A stretch of 11,131 nucleotides of DNA from an uncultured Spongiibacteraceae bacterium (GTDB lineage: Bacteria; Pseudomonadota; Gammaproteobacteria; Pseudomonadales; CAMLJR01). Positions 1 through 6,348 of the stretch are shown here, piece by piece. Within the stretch, counting starts at the first letter, position 1. Each line of letters begins with the position of its first letter. Both the position numbers and the translations under genes were made by a program. The DNA is taken from positions 1 to 11,131 of the forward strand of contig CAMLJR010000100.1 in the NCBI GenBank assembly GCA_946480345.1, read 5' to 3'. The notes below the pieces were generated by a model, which did not search any database, was not told the DNA's origin, and saw nothing but the letters and a program-made list of their open reading frames with translations.

Positions 1-1
1 A

Positions 2-77
<76 letters not shown>

Positions 78-114
78 GTGCGGGATCTGCGCCTGGCTGG
101 CGCGAGAGGCGCGT

Positions 115-143
115 ATTAAACAGTTATGCCCCACGCGAGTCAA
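115..143 (-). promoter_or_regulatory. Sigma70-type promoter of the tRNA-Phe gene
   Basis: On the minus strand a TTGACT -35 box (138-143) is followed after exactly 17 bp by a TTTAAT -10 box (115-120); each matches consensus at five of six positions. The bases after the -10 box are GC-rich (ACGCGCC), like the discriminator of stable-RNA promoters under stringent control. The predicted start is near 107, about 30 nt before the mature tRNA 5' end. It lies in the only gap between yggX and the tRNA, so the tRNA can be transcribed independently. The boxes are seen directly; stringent control is inferred. Confidence 0.7.
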
Positions 144-158
144 GCCGATGCGGAAGCA

Positions 159-431
159 TTATTTCGGCGGCGGTACATAACCTTCGGCTTTGGCGAAGTC
201 CTGGCCGGCAAAGAATTTGTCCATTTCTTGTTGCAGAAATTTTCTCGTCGCCGGATCCAGCAAGCTGAGTCTGCGCTCGTTGATCAATTGCGTTTGATGT
301 TCTTGCCACTCCTGCCACGCCTGCTTCGATACGTGTTCGAAAATTTCCTGACCTTTGGGACCGGGATAAGGCGGCGTAGTGAGGCCTTCCATTTCGCGTT
401 GATATTTCTTGCAGAACACCATGCGTGTCAT
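159..431 (-). CDS. yggX: YggX, Fe(2+)-trafficking / Fe-S cluster protection protein
   Basis: This 90-residue cytosolic protein matches the small YggX family (E. coli 91 aa). Shared features are the N-terminal R-x-(V/I)-F-C-x-x-x-Q-R-E-x-E-G pattern with the conserved Cys7, the YPG motif near 22-24, the KxAWxxWQxxQTxLINE block in the middle, and the C-terminal EGY. Family knowledge: YggX limits oxidative damage to labile Fe-S clusters and may help deliver iron. The ATG start is well placed behind GAGG, which overlaps the end of mutY; only 4 bp separate the two genes, so they are very likely co-transcribed and co-translated. The pairing makes sense because MutY carries a [4Fe-4S] cluster. Length and motifs are complete. 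Confidence 0.93.
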   Translation of the reverse strand: MTRMVFCKKYQREMEGLTTPPYPGPKGQEIFEHVSKQAWQEWQEHQTQLINERRLSLLDPATRKFLQQEMDKFFAGQDFAKAEGYVPPPK

Positions 432-435
432 CGCA

Positions 436-1500
436 TTACCTCAGATTTGCCAATAGTTTCAGGACCGGAGCGGCAAGCCCCACAGCCGGCGGTTTACGTA
501 GGTCGTACCAGAGATGGCGGTCCGCCTCCATAACCACTGTCGGTTCGCGCTGCACACGTAACCGTACCGGTTCGATGTCGAAATGATAGTGACTGAACGT
601 ATGGCGAAAAGGATTCCAACGTTCGCGCAGCTCTACATCCAGACCTAGGCCGTCGCGGCAATACGCAACCGGATCAGCACCGTTGTCGATTTGGGGGAAG
701 ACCCACAATCCAGCCCACACTCCGCCGCTCGATGGACGCCTCTCCAATAATATCGAGCCCTCACGATCGTTGATGATTAGCATTTGTGCGGTCTTTATCG
801 GCAATACTTTCTTCGGCTTTTTACCGGGAAAGTCCGCCACCCTCGCCTCGCGATATGCCACGCAATCGCCGGTTAACGGACACGACGCGCAGACCGGTTT
901 GCTGCGTGTACAAAGCGTCGCGCCGAGATCCATCATCGCCTGGGTGTAATCGGCGACGCGCTGTGCTGGCGTATGCGTCTCGGCGAATTGCCAGAGTGCA
1001 TTCGCGACGCCAGCTTCTCCTGGATACCCAGCCACCGCATGAAAACGCGCGAGCACGCGCTTTACGTTGCCGTCGAGAATCGCGGCGCGGCGCTGGAATG
1101 CAATTGCGACGATAGCGCCGGCCGTTGAACGACCGATGCCGGGCAACTCGCTCAAGCTCTCGACATCGTTCGGAAATTCGCCACGCCAACGCTCGCAAAC
1201 TAGCTGCGCGGTACGGTGGAGATTGCGGGCGCGACTGTAATAGCCGAGTCCGGTCCATAAATGCAGCACTTCATCTTCACTAGCGGCCGCTAACGCCTGC
1301 ACGGTCGGCAGCCTTTCCATAAAACGCTGGTAATACGGAATCACCGTCTGCACCTGCGTTTGCTGCAACATGATTTCGGATACCCACACGCGGTACGGCG
1401 AAATATCTTGCTGCCACGGCAGATGTTTGCGTCCGTGGCGATCGAACCAGCTCAGCACACGCGCGGCGATATCGATTTCGAGGCGATTCAGCGCGTCCAT
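436..1500 (-). CDS. mutY: MutY, A/G-specific adenine DNA glycosylase
   Basis: This 354-residue protein removes adenine mispaired with 8-oxoG or G in base excision repair. The N-terminal endonuclease III-like domain contains the catalytic Glu42 in [11 protein letters not shown], the helix-hairpin-helix [11 protein letters not shown] (119-129) and catalytic Asp143 in [13 protein letters not shown] [4Fe-4S] site is formed by Cys197, Cys204, Cys207 and Cys213 (C-x6-C-x2-C-x5-C). The C-terminal third is the NUDIX-like 8-oxoG recognition domain with [13 protein letters not shown]. coli MutY is 350 aa and aligns from the same N-terminus ([17 protein letters not shown]). The frame is open further upstream, but those residues do not resemble MutY. 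The ATG at 1500-1498 lies inside the end of the GNAT gene (13-bp overlap), suggesting translational coupling; no strong ribosome site is visible. yggX follows 4 bp downstream. Confidence 0.97.
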   Translation of the reverse strand: MDALNRLEIDIAARVLSWFDRHGRKHLPWQQDISPYRVWVSEIMLQQTQVQTVIPYYQRFMERLPTVQALAAASEDEVLHLWTGLGYYSRARNLHRTAQLVCERWRGEFPNDVESLSELPGIGRSTAGAIVAIAFQRRAAILDGNVKRVLARFHAVAGYPGEAGVANALWQFAETHTPAQRVADYTQAMMDLGATLCTRSKPVCASCPLTGDCVAYREARVADFPGKKPKKVLPIKTAQMLIINDREGSILLERRPSSGGVWAGLWVFPQIDNGADPVAYCRDGLGLDVELRERWNPFRHTFSHYHFDIEPVRLRVQREPTVVMEADRHLWYDLRKPPAVGLAAPVLKLLANLR

Positions 1501-1883
1501 ACCCAGCCGCTGTCGACGCTGTGAAAACCGAGCTGGCGCCACAAGTCGGCCAGCTCGCCAGGCTCTTCCACGCGAAGAGTATCGATATGCATTTGAGCCG
1601 CGTTCTGCTGCAGCAATTCGAGTAATTGTCGCGCCGTGCCCCGCCGTCGCGTTGCTGCGCGCACGCAGAGGTGTTCGATTCGCCCATCGCGAGCGATCCA
1701 TAACGCGGCGAGCAAACGGCCATTGAAGCGGCCGGCAACCAGCGTTTTGCCCGCATCGCGCTGGCTGTCGAGCCAATCGCTCAGCGAAGAAACCGGCGGC
1801 AAAGGATAGTCGGCGTAAATCTTTTCCAAATCGGCGAGATCGGTCGAGTCGGGACGGTTGATGATTTCGAGATTGACAGGCAT
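1488..1883 (-). CDS. PanM/PanZ-like GNAT-fold acetyl-CoA-binding protein
   Basis: This 131-residue single-domain GNAT protein has the acetyl-CoA loop as TRRRGTARQLLE (78-89). The stretch GRFNGRLLAAL (51-61), the V-R-x-x-TRRRG block and the C-terminal LGF...GW closely follow E. coli PanM/PanZ (127 aa) as I remember it. PanZ binds acetyl-CoA, triggers self-cleavage of the PanD pyruvoyl aspartate decarboxylase and feedback-regulates pantothenate synthesis. A similar role here is inference, since panD is not in the window; a plain acetyltransferase is the alternative. The start was set at the ATG giving MPVNLEIINRP, although no good ribosome site precedes it. A TTG six codons upstream is possible. 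It heads the mutY-yggX cluster, overlaps mutY by 13 bp and is divergent from hisB across 61 bp. Confidence 0.7.
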   Translation of the reverse strand: MPVNLEIINRPDSTDLADLEKIYADYPLPPVSSLSDWLDSQRDAGKTLVAGRFNGRLLAALWIARDGRIEHLCVRAATRRRGTARQLLELLQQNAAQMHIDTLRVEEPGELADLWRQLGFHSVDSGWVWTR

Positions 1884-1912
1884 CGCGGGAGGTAAATCCA
1901 AAGTGAGTTCTT

Positions 1913-1918
1913 TATAAT
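1913..1918 (+). promoter_or_regulatory. Candidate -10 box of the his operon promoter
   Basis: A perfect TATAAT lies 26 bp before the hisB ATG in the 61-bp spacer shared with the divergent GNAT gene. No good -35 hexamer stands 16-18 bp upstream, so it may need an activator. The predicted start near 1925 leaves a leader of only about 20 nt. The same AT-rich core read on the minus strand gives TATTAT (1919-1914), which could serve the GNAT-mutY-yggX transcript, so the two promoters may overlap. The box is seen; its use is inference. Confidence 0.45.
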
Positions 1919-1944
1919 ACCGATTTATCCCTTTGGAGATCGAC

Positions 1945-2538
1945 ATGGCTGCGCGCCAGGCCACAGTCACCCGCGATACCCTCGAAACCCAAATCACCGT
2001 CAACATCAATCTCGATGGCACCGGTCAATCGCGTTTCGACATCGGCGTACCGTTTCTCGAGCACATGCTCGATCAGGTCGCACGACATGGTTTGATCGAT
2101 ATCGATATCCGTGCGAAAGGCGATTTGCATATCGACGATCACCACACCGTCGAGGACGTCGGCATTACGCTCGGCCAGGCTTTCGCGCAGGCGGTTGGCG
2201 ACAAGAAAGGCATGAATCGCTACGGTCATTCGTATGTGCCGCTCGACGAAGCGTTGTCGCGTGTCGTGATCGATTTTTCCGGCCGGCCCGGTCTGGAATT
2301 GCACGTGCCGTTCACGCGTGGCCGTATCGGCAATTTCGATGTCGATCTATTCGGCGAATTTTTCCGCGGCTTCGTCAATCACGCGAAAGTCTCGCTGCAC
2401 ATCGATAATTTGCGCGGCGTGAACAGCCATCACCAGGCTGAAACGGTGTTCAAAGCATTCGGCCGCGCTCTGCGCATGGCGTGTCAGCTCGATGAACGCA
2501 TGAGCGGCGTGATGCCGTCCACCAAGGGCACGCTTTAA
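1945..2538 (+). CDS. hisB: HisB, imidazoleglycerol-phosphate dehydratase
   Basis: This is the monofunctional 197-residue IGP dehydratase, which converts imidazoleglycerol phosphate to imidazoleacetol phosphate (step 6 of the linear histidine pathway). It lacks the histidinol-phosphatase half fused to it in E. coli. Metal-binding and catalytic motifs are present: DDHHTVED (64-71), HH at 66-67, the [17 protein letters not shown] block (161-177) with HH at 162-163, and the C-terminal PSTKGTL. It is nearly colinear with Pseudomonas HisB. The ATG at 1945 was chosen because GGAG ends 6 bp before it and the protein then begins [15 protein letters not shown] like its homologues; an in-frame TTG at 1933 would destroy that spacing. 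It is the first gene of the operon; hisH starts 3 bp after its stop. Confidence 0.96.
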   Translation: MAARQATVTRDTLETQITVNINLDGTGQSRFDIGVPFLEHMLDQVARHGLIDIDIRAKGDLHIDDHHTVEDVGITLGQAFAQAVGDKKGMNRYGHSYVPLDEALSRVVIDFSGRPGLELHVPFTRGRIGNFDVDLFGEFFRGFVNHAKVSLHIDNLRGVNSHHQAETVFKAFGRALRMACQLDERMSGVMPSTKGTL

Positions 2539-2541
2539 CTT

Positions 2542-3201
2542 ATGTTGTCAAAACCGACCAGCGTTGCGGTTATCGATTACGGCATGGGCAATCTGCACTC
2601 TGTTGCGAGTGCGTTGCGCAATGTCGATTCGAACGCGAATGTGATGATCACCAGCGACGCGCACGATATTTTGAATGCCGACCGTGTGATTTTTCCGGGC
2701 GTCGGCGCAATTCGCGATTGCATGGCGGAAATTCTGCAGCTCGGTTTCGATCGCGTTGTACGCGAGGTTATCGACAGCGGTAAGCCAGTGCTCGCGATTT
2801 GCGTCGGCATGCAGGCGTTGATGGATCACAGCGAAGAAAACAATGGCGTCGATTGCCTGTCGATTCTGCCAGGCACCGTGAAATTTTTCGGCGAGCCTTT
2901 AACCGGCGCAAATGCTGAAAAATTAAAAGTGCCGCACATGGGTTGGAATCAGGTACATCAAACCATTCCACATCCGCTGTGGCACGGCATCGCGCAGGAC
3001 AGCCGTTTTTATTTCGTGCATAGCTTCTATGTGCAATGCACTCAACCCGAGTATGTCGCCGCGACGACGCAATATGGCGTGACATTGCATGCGTCGCTGG
3101 CACGCGACAATTTATTCGCCGTGCAATTTCACCCTGAAAAAAGCAGCGACGCCGGATTAATGTTGCTGAAAAATTTTCTGCAGTGGTCCGGAAAAATCTG
3201 A
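2542..3201 (+). CDS. hisH: HisH, glutaminase subunit of imidazoleglycerol-phosphate synthase
   Basis: This 219-residue class I glutamine amidotransferase hydrolyses glutamine and channels ammonia to HisF. The catalytic triad is visible: Cys87 in [10 protein letters not shown], and His197 and Glu199 in AVQFHPEKS. The oxyanion-strand motif PGVG is at 52-55, and the N-terminal strand [14 protein letters not shown] is typical. The sequence [13 protein letters not shown] and the DHSEEN segment resemble the Pseudomonas form. One oddity: the residue two before the nucleophile is Ala85, where most HisH proteins I recall have Gly (GICxGMQ). The start is the first ATG after hisB (3-bp gap); no strong ribosome site is seen, so coupled translation is likely. 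A start a few codons later would also fit the family. Confidence 0.95.
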   Translation: MLSKPTSVAVIDYGMGNLHSVASALRNVDSNANVMITSDAHDILNADRVIFPGVGAIRDCMAEILQLGFDRVVREVIDSGKPVLAICVGMQALMDHSEENNGVDCLSILPGTVKFFGEPLTGANAEKLKVPHMGWNQVHQTIPHPLWHGIAQDSRFYFVHSFYVQCTQPEYVAATTQYGVTLHASLARDNLFAVQFHPEKSSDAGLMLLKNFLQWSGKI

Positions 3202-3238
3202 TTTTCTGTCGCGCTGCTTTCACCGCTGAGTTCTTTCG

Positions 3239-3967
3239 ATGTTAATCATTCCCGCAATCGATCTTAAAGATGGCAAATGCGTACGCCTGCGTCAGGGCTT
3301 GATGGATGACTCCACCGTCTATGGCGACGAACCGGTAGCGATGGCACAACGCTGGGTCGACGCCGGCGCGCGCCGTTTGCATCTGGTCGACTTGAACGGC
3401 GCCTTCGCCGGCGCACCTGTCAACGGTGCAGCGGTCACCGCGATCGCAAAAAAATTTCCGCAATTGCCGATTCAAATCGGCGGCGGCATTCGCAACATTG
3501 AAACGATCGAGCATTACCTTGCTGCCGGCGTCGACTACGTCATCATCGGTACCAAGGCAGTAAAAGAACCGGCTTTCGTCGGCGAAGTATGTAAATTGTT
3601 TCCAGGCCACATCATTGTCGGCCTCGATGCGAAAAATGGGCTGGTCGCGACCGATGGCTGGGCTGAGATTTCGAATATTCAGGCGAGCGAACTCGCGAAA
3701 CGTTTCGAGCAGGACGGCGTATCGTCAATCGTTTATACCGACATCAGCCGCGACGGCATGATGCAGGGCGTTAACGTCGAAGCGACTGTCGCGCTCGCGC
3801 AAGCCTCATCGATTCCAGTGATCGCTTCGGGTGGCGTAACGAACATGGACGACATTCACTCACTGAAAGCCGTCGCTTCGAAAGGTATTCTCGGCGCCAT
3901 TACCGGCCGTGCGATTTACGAAGGCTCGCTCGATCTCGCCGACGCGCAGCGCTATTGCGATCAGTAA
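3239..3967 (+). CDS. hisA: HisA, ProFAR isomerase
   Basis: This 242-residue (beta/alpha)8-barrel isomerase converts ProFAR to PRFAR, the substrate of HisH/HisF. The two catalytic aspartates are Asp8 ([15 protein letters not shown]) and Asp130 (IVGLDAKNG). The phosphate-binding half-barrel motifs IQIGGGIRN (79-86 region) and [11 protein letters not shown] near residue 200 are intact, as is the ISRDGMMQG segment. Length agrees with the usual 240-250 aa. The ATG gives [12 protein letters not shown], the standard N-terminus. It follows hisH by 37 bp, a spacer with no clear hairpin and only a weak ribosome site. Downstream, purT rather than hisF follows after 6 bp, which is unusual. Confidence 0.96.
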   Translation: MLIIPAIDLKDGKCVRLRQGLMDDSTVYGDEPVAMAQRWVDAGARRLHLVDLNGAFAGAPVNGAAVTAIAKKFPQLPIQIGGGIRNIETIEHYLAAGVDYVIIGTKAVKEPAFVGEVCKLFPGHIIVGLDAKNGLVATDGWAEISNIQASELAKRFEQDGVSSIVYTDISRDGMMQGVNVEATVALAQASSIPVIASGGVTNMDDIHSLKAVASKGILGAITGRAIYEGSLDLADAQRYCDQ

Positions 3968-3973
3968 AAATTT

Positions 3974-5155
3974 ATGACGACTATCGGCACACCGCTCTCC
4001 TCTACCGCGAAAAAAATTCTGCTGCTTGGCTCGGGTGAGCTGGGGAAAGAAGTCGCCATCGAGGCGCAACGCTTTGGCGTTGAAGTTATTGCCGTCGATC
4101 GTTATGCGAGTGCACCCGCGATGCAGGTTGCACATCGCAGCCACGTTATTTCGATGCTCGACGATGCTGCGCTGCGCCGCATCGTCGAACTGGAAAAACC
4201 CGATTTAATCGTGCCTGAAATCGAAGCTATTGCGACCGATACGCTTATCGAACTCGAACGCGAGGGTTTTCACGTCGTACCGACCGCTCGCGCCGCGAAA
4301 CTGACCATGAATCGCGAAGGGATTCGCCGCCTCGCCGCCGAAAAACTACAACTGCCGACATCGCCCTATCGCTTCGCTGAAACCGAAGCAGAATTTCGCG
4401 CGGCGATCGACGCGATCGGGATGCCGTGCGTCGTTAAACCGATCATGAGTTCATCGGGCAAAGGGCAATCGGTGGTGAAATCCATCGACGATATTCCCCT
4501 TGCCTGGAATTACGCACAGGCCGGCGGCCGCGCTGGCGCCGGTCGCGTCATCGTCGAAGGCTTCGTGCAATTCGATTACGAAATTACGTTACTGACCGTG
4601 CGCACGCGCGGAGAAACGAAATTCTGCGCGCCGATCGGACATCTGCAAATCGACGGCGACTATCGCGAATCGTGGCAGCCGCAAGCGATGTCGCCCGTTG
4701 CATTGGAAGAAGCGCAGCAGATCGCATGCGCCATAACCGATGCGTTAGGCGGCAGTGGTCTGTTCGGCGTCGAATTATTTGTGCGCGGCGACGAGGTCAT
4801 TTTCAGCGAAGTTTCGCCTCGTCCGCATGATACGGGCCTCGTGACATTGATCTCGCAGGATTTATCCGAATTTGCATTACACGTGCGCGCCATTCTCGGC
4901 TTGCCGATTCCTCACATTCGCCAGCTCGGCCCCTCCGCGTCGTGTGCGTTATTGGTTGAAGGTGAATCCGACAAAGTGCAATTTCGCGGCCTCGACAACG
5001 CATTAGAAGACCCGGACACCGCACTGCGTCTGTTCGGCAAACCCGAAGTGAGAGGCCAGCGTCGCATGGGCGTCGGGCTCGCGCGTGGCGGATCAATCGA
5101 CGAAGCACGTGAAAAAGCACGCGCTGTGATCGCCGCAATCGAAGTGGAGCTATAA
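3974..5155 (+). CDS. purT: PurT, formate-dependent GAR transformylase 2
   Basis: This 393-residue ATP-grasp enzyme makes formyl-GAR from GAR, formate and ATP, the folate-independent third step of purine synthesis. The substrate-contacting residues known from E. coli PurT (392 aa) fall at matching numbers: Glu22-Leu23, Glu82, Lys155, the SSSGKGQ loop at 159-165, Glu195, Glu203, and the Mg-binding Glu267 and Glu279. [11 protein letters not shown] at 81-91 and [11 protein letters not shown] at 278-288 separate it from PurK, the closest relative. It lies inside the his operon, 6 bp after hisA and 2 bp before hisF. Its composition looks like that of its neighbours, so I see no sign of recent transfer. 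The ribosome site before the ATG is poor, whereas the end of the gene carries the GGAG for hisF. Confidence 0.96.
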   Translation: MTTIGTPLSSTAKKILLLGSGELGKEVAIEAQRFGVEVIAVDRYASAPAMQVAHRSHVISMLDDAALRRIVELEKPDLIVPEIEAIATDTLIELEREGFHVVPTARAAKLTMNREGIRRLAAEKLQLPTSPYRFAETEAEFRAAIDAIGMPCVVKPIMSSSGKGQSVVKSIDDIPLAWNYAQAGGRAGAGRVIVEGFVQFDYEITLLTVRTRGETKFCAPIGHLQIDGDYRESWQPQAMSPVALEEAQQIACAITDALGGSGLFGVELFVRGDEVIFSEVSPRPHDTGLVTLISQDLSEFALHVRAILGLPIPHIRQLGPSASCALLVEGESDKVQFRGLDNALEDPDTALRLFGKPEVRGQRRMGVGLARGGSIDEAREKARAVIAAIEVEL

Positions 5156-5157
5156 CG

Positions 5158-5931
5158 ATGGGTCTCGCAAAACGCATTATTCCGTGTCTCGATGTCGACA
5201 AGGGTCGCGTCGTCAAAGGCGTGCAATTTGTCGATATTCGCGACGCTGGCGATCCGGTCGAAATCGCGAAGCGCTACAACGATCAGGGCGCCGATGAAAT
5301 CACGTTCCTCGATATCACCGCGAGTCACGAAGATCGCGCAACCACCGTGCACACCGTCGAAAAAATCGCCGAGCAGGTTTTTATTCCGTTAACCGTCGGC
5401 GGCGGCATTCGCACTGTGCAGGATATTCGGCGCATGCTGAACGCTGGCGCGGATAAAGTCAGCATCAATACCGCCGCTATTCATAATCCCGATTTCGTCA
5501 AAGAGGCTGCCGAGAAATTCGGCTCGCAATGCATTGTCGTTGCGATCGATACGAAACAAGTCAGCGGACCGGGCGAACCGTTGCGCTGGGAAATTTTCAC
5601 GCACGGTGGTCGCCGTGCGACGGGCATCGATACGATTGAATGGGCAAAGCGTATGGTGGCTAACGGCGCCGGCGAATTGCTCGTCACCAGCATGGATCGC
5701 GATGGGACAAAAATAGGCTTCGATTTAGCCGTGACGCGCGCCATCAGCGACGCGGTGCCGGTGCCGGTGATTGCATCGGGCGGCGTTGGATCGTTAGAAC
5801 ATCTGGTCGATGGTGTTAAGGAAGGCGGTGCGGATGCGGTGCTCGCCGCGAGTATTTTTCACTTCGGGCAGTTCACCGTGCCCCAGGCCAAGCGCTTTAT
5901 GGCCGAGCATGGGGTGGAAATCAGGCTGTAG
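5158..5931 (+). CDS. hisF: HisF, cyclase subunit of imidazoleglycerol-phosphate synthase
   Basis: This 257-residue (beta/alpha)8-barrel uses ammonia from HisH to convert PRFAR into imidazoleglycerol phosphate and AICAR. The catalytic aspartates are Asp12 ([17 protein letters not shown]) and Asp131 (VVAIDTKQ). The phosphate-binding motifs LTVGGGIRT (78-86) and [10 protein letters not shown] near residue 220, and the loop [12 protein letters not shown], are present. Length matches the family. The ATG comes 2 bp after the purT stop, behind a well-spaced GGAG (5146-5149), so HisF translation probably depends on the purT segment of the message. It is the last gene of the operon visible here; hisI and hisE do not follow. 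Its stop codon abuts the stop codon of the opposing DUF6316 gene with no spacer. Confidence 0.97.
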   Translation: MGLAKRIIPCLDVDKGRVVKGVQFVDIRDAGDPVEIAKRYNDQGADEITFLDITASHEDRATTVHTVEKIAEQVFIPLTVGGGIRTVQDIRRMLNAGADKVSINTAAIHNPDFVKEAAEKFGSQCIVVAIDTKQVSGPGEPLRWEIFTHGGRRATGIDTIEWAKRMVANGAGELLVTSMDRDGTKIGFDLAVTRAISDAVPVPVIASGGVGSLEHLVDGVKEGGADAVLAASIFHFGQFTVPQAKRFMAEHGVEIRL

Positions 5932-6159
5932 TTAGCGGGCGAGCGCAGCGTATAAACGCGACAGCGTTTTCGGCTCGGCCAGCGTCATGAATTCAATAAA
6001 ATCGTAAAGGCCCTGCTCGGCTTCACCCCGGTCGTCGAACGGACCCATCGGCGCGCCTTCGCGAGTCTTGAAATACCAATCGCCATTAACGACAAAAAAG
6101 CGATTGCGTCGCGATGGAACACCACCTGCTTCACCCGCTCGATTGAGATTCATTGTCAT
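5932..6159 (-). CDS. Small DUF6316-type protein of unknown function
   Basis: This 75-residue soluble protein has no signal peptide or membrane segment. The centre, RFFVVNGDWYFKTREGAPMGPFDDRGEAEQGLYDFIEF (20-57), has the G-x-WYF-x-TREG-x-x-x-GPF core that I associate with the DUF6316 family of Pseudomonas-like gammaproteobacteria; no function is known to me. The GPF core recalls small domains seen in GYF_2-type proteins, but that is only a resemblance. Two ATGs are possible, at 6159 or 6153 (73 aa). The longer one was chosen without support from a clear ribosome site. The open frame extends to 6255, but those residues lack family similarity. It converges on hisF with adjoining stop codons. Identification rests on memory of the motif. 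Confidence 0.7.
   Translation of the reverse strand: MTMNLNRAGEAGGVPSRRNRFFVVNGDWYFKTREGAPMGPFDDRGEAEQGLYDFIEFMTLAEPKTLSRLYAALAR
5954..5969. terminator. Weak terminator-like hairpin at the his operon end
   Basis: AAACGC (5954-5959) and GCGTTT (5964-5969) form a 6-bp stem with a GACA loop, and a fourth T follows at 5970. It is flanked by a second possible arm pair, CGAGC (5940-5944) and GCTCG (5973-5977). It starts 23 bp past the hisF stop, inside the 3' end of the DUF6316 gene. The T run is too short for a convincing intrinsic terminator. It is the only candidate near the operon end. Confidence 0.25.
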
Positions 6160-6348
6160 ACCAGTGACTCGCTGTTGGAGGGAATATAACCAGCCGTGGG
6201 CGATTCTAACGACAAATTGCAAAATGTACATATGCCAATATGCGGCTAGCGCCAACGCATTGGCTAAGCAGCCAGCTCAACCCCAACCATTACTCGCAAC
6301 GACAAAGCATTGCCTCAACGCAGCGACATTTTTAACGTTTTTTTGGCG
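6160..6348. other. 189-bp spacer with two small inverted repeats
   Basis: This spacer lies between the ctpA stop and the DUF6316 start, both on the minus strand. It holds two adjacent inverted repeats with 4-nt loops, CATAT-GCCA-ATATG (6229-6242) and GCCAA-CGCA-TTGGC (6251-6264), whose centres are 22 bp apart. On the minus strand TATATT or TAGAAT could act as a -10 box for the DUF6316 gene, but neither has a good -35. Plus-strand T runs occur at 6329-6333 and 6338-6344. I see no credible small gene here. Confidence 0.4.

Noticed and set aside
89..112. GCGCCT/AGGCGC hairpin as a terminator between yggX and tRNA-Phe
   Set aside because: The loop is 12 nt and no T run follows on the minus strand; it lies just downstream of the tRNA promoter -10.
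126..533. 135-codon plus-strand open frame opposite yggX and mutY
   Set aside because: It is antisense to two well-supported genes and its translation shows no family features.
1501..1776. N-terminal extension of mutY to a total of 446 residues
   Set aside because: The extra residues are Arg/Ala-rich, lie antiparallel in frame to the GNAT gene and do not match MutY; the ATG at 1500 gives the normal N-terminus.
1873..1878. Perfect TTGACA as the -35 of the his promoter
   Set aside because: It is 34 bp from TATAAT, twice the normal spacing, and no -10 stands 16-18 bp downstream; it lies in the GNAT coding sequence.
3974..5155. purT as a recently transferred gene or a PurK
   Set aside because: The codon choice looks like that of the flanking his genes, no repeats or mobile genes flank it, and the PurT-specific residues Glu22-Leu23, Glu82 and SSSGKGQ are all present.
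6329..6344. T-rich stretch as an intrinsic terminator for ctpA
   Set aside because: The T runs are on the plus strand, opposite to ctpA transcription, and the preceding plus-strand hairpin has only a mismatched 6-bp stem.
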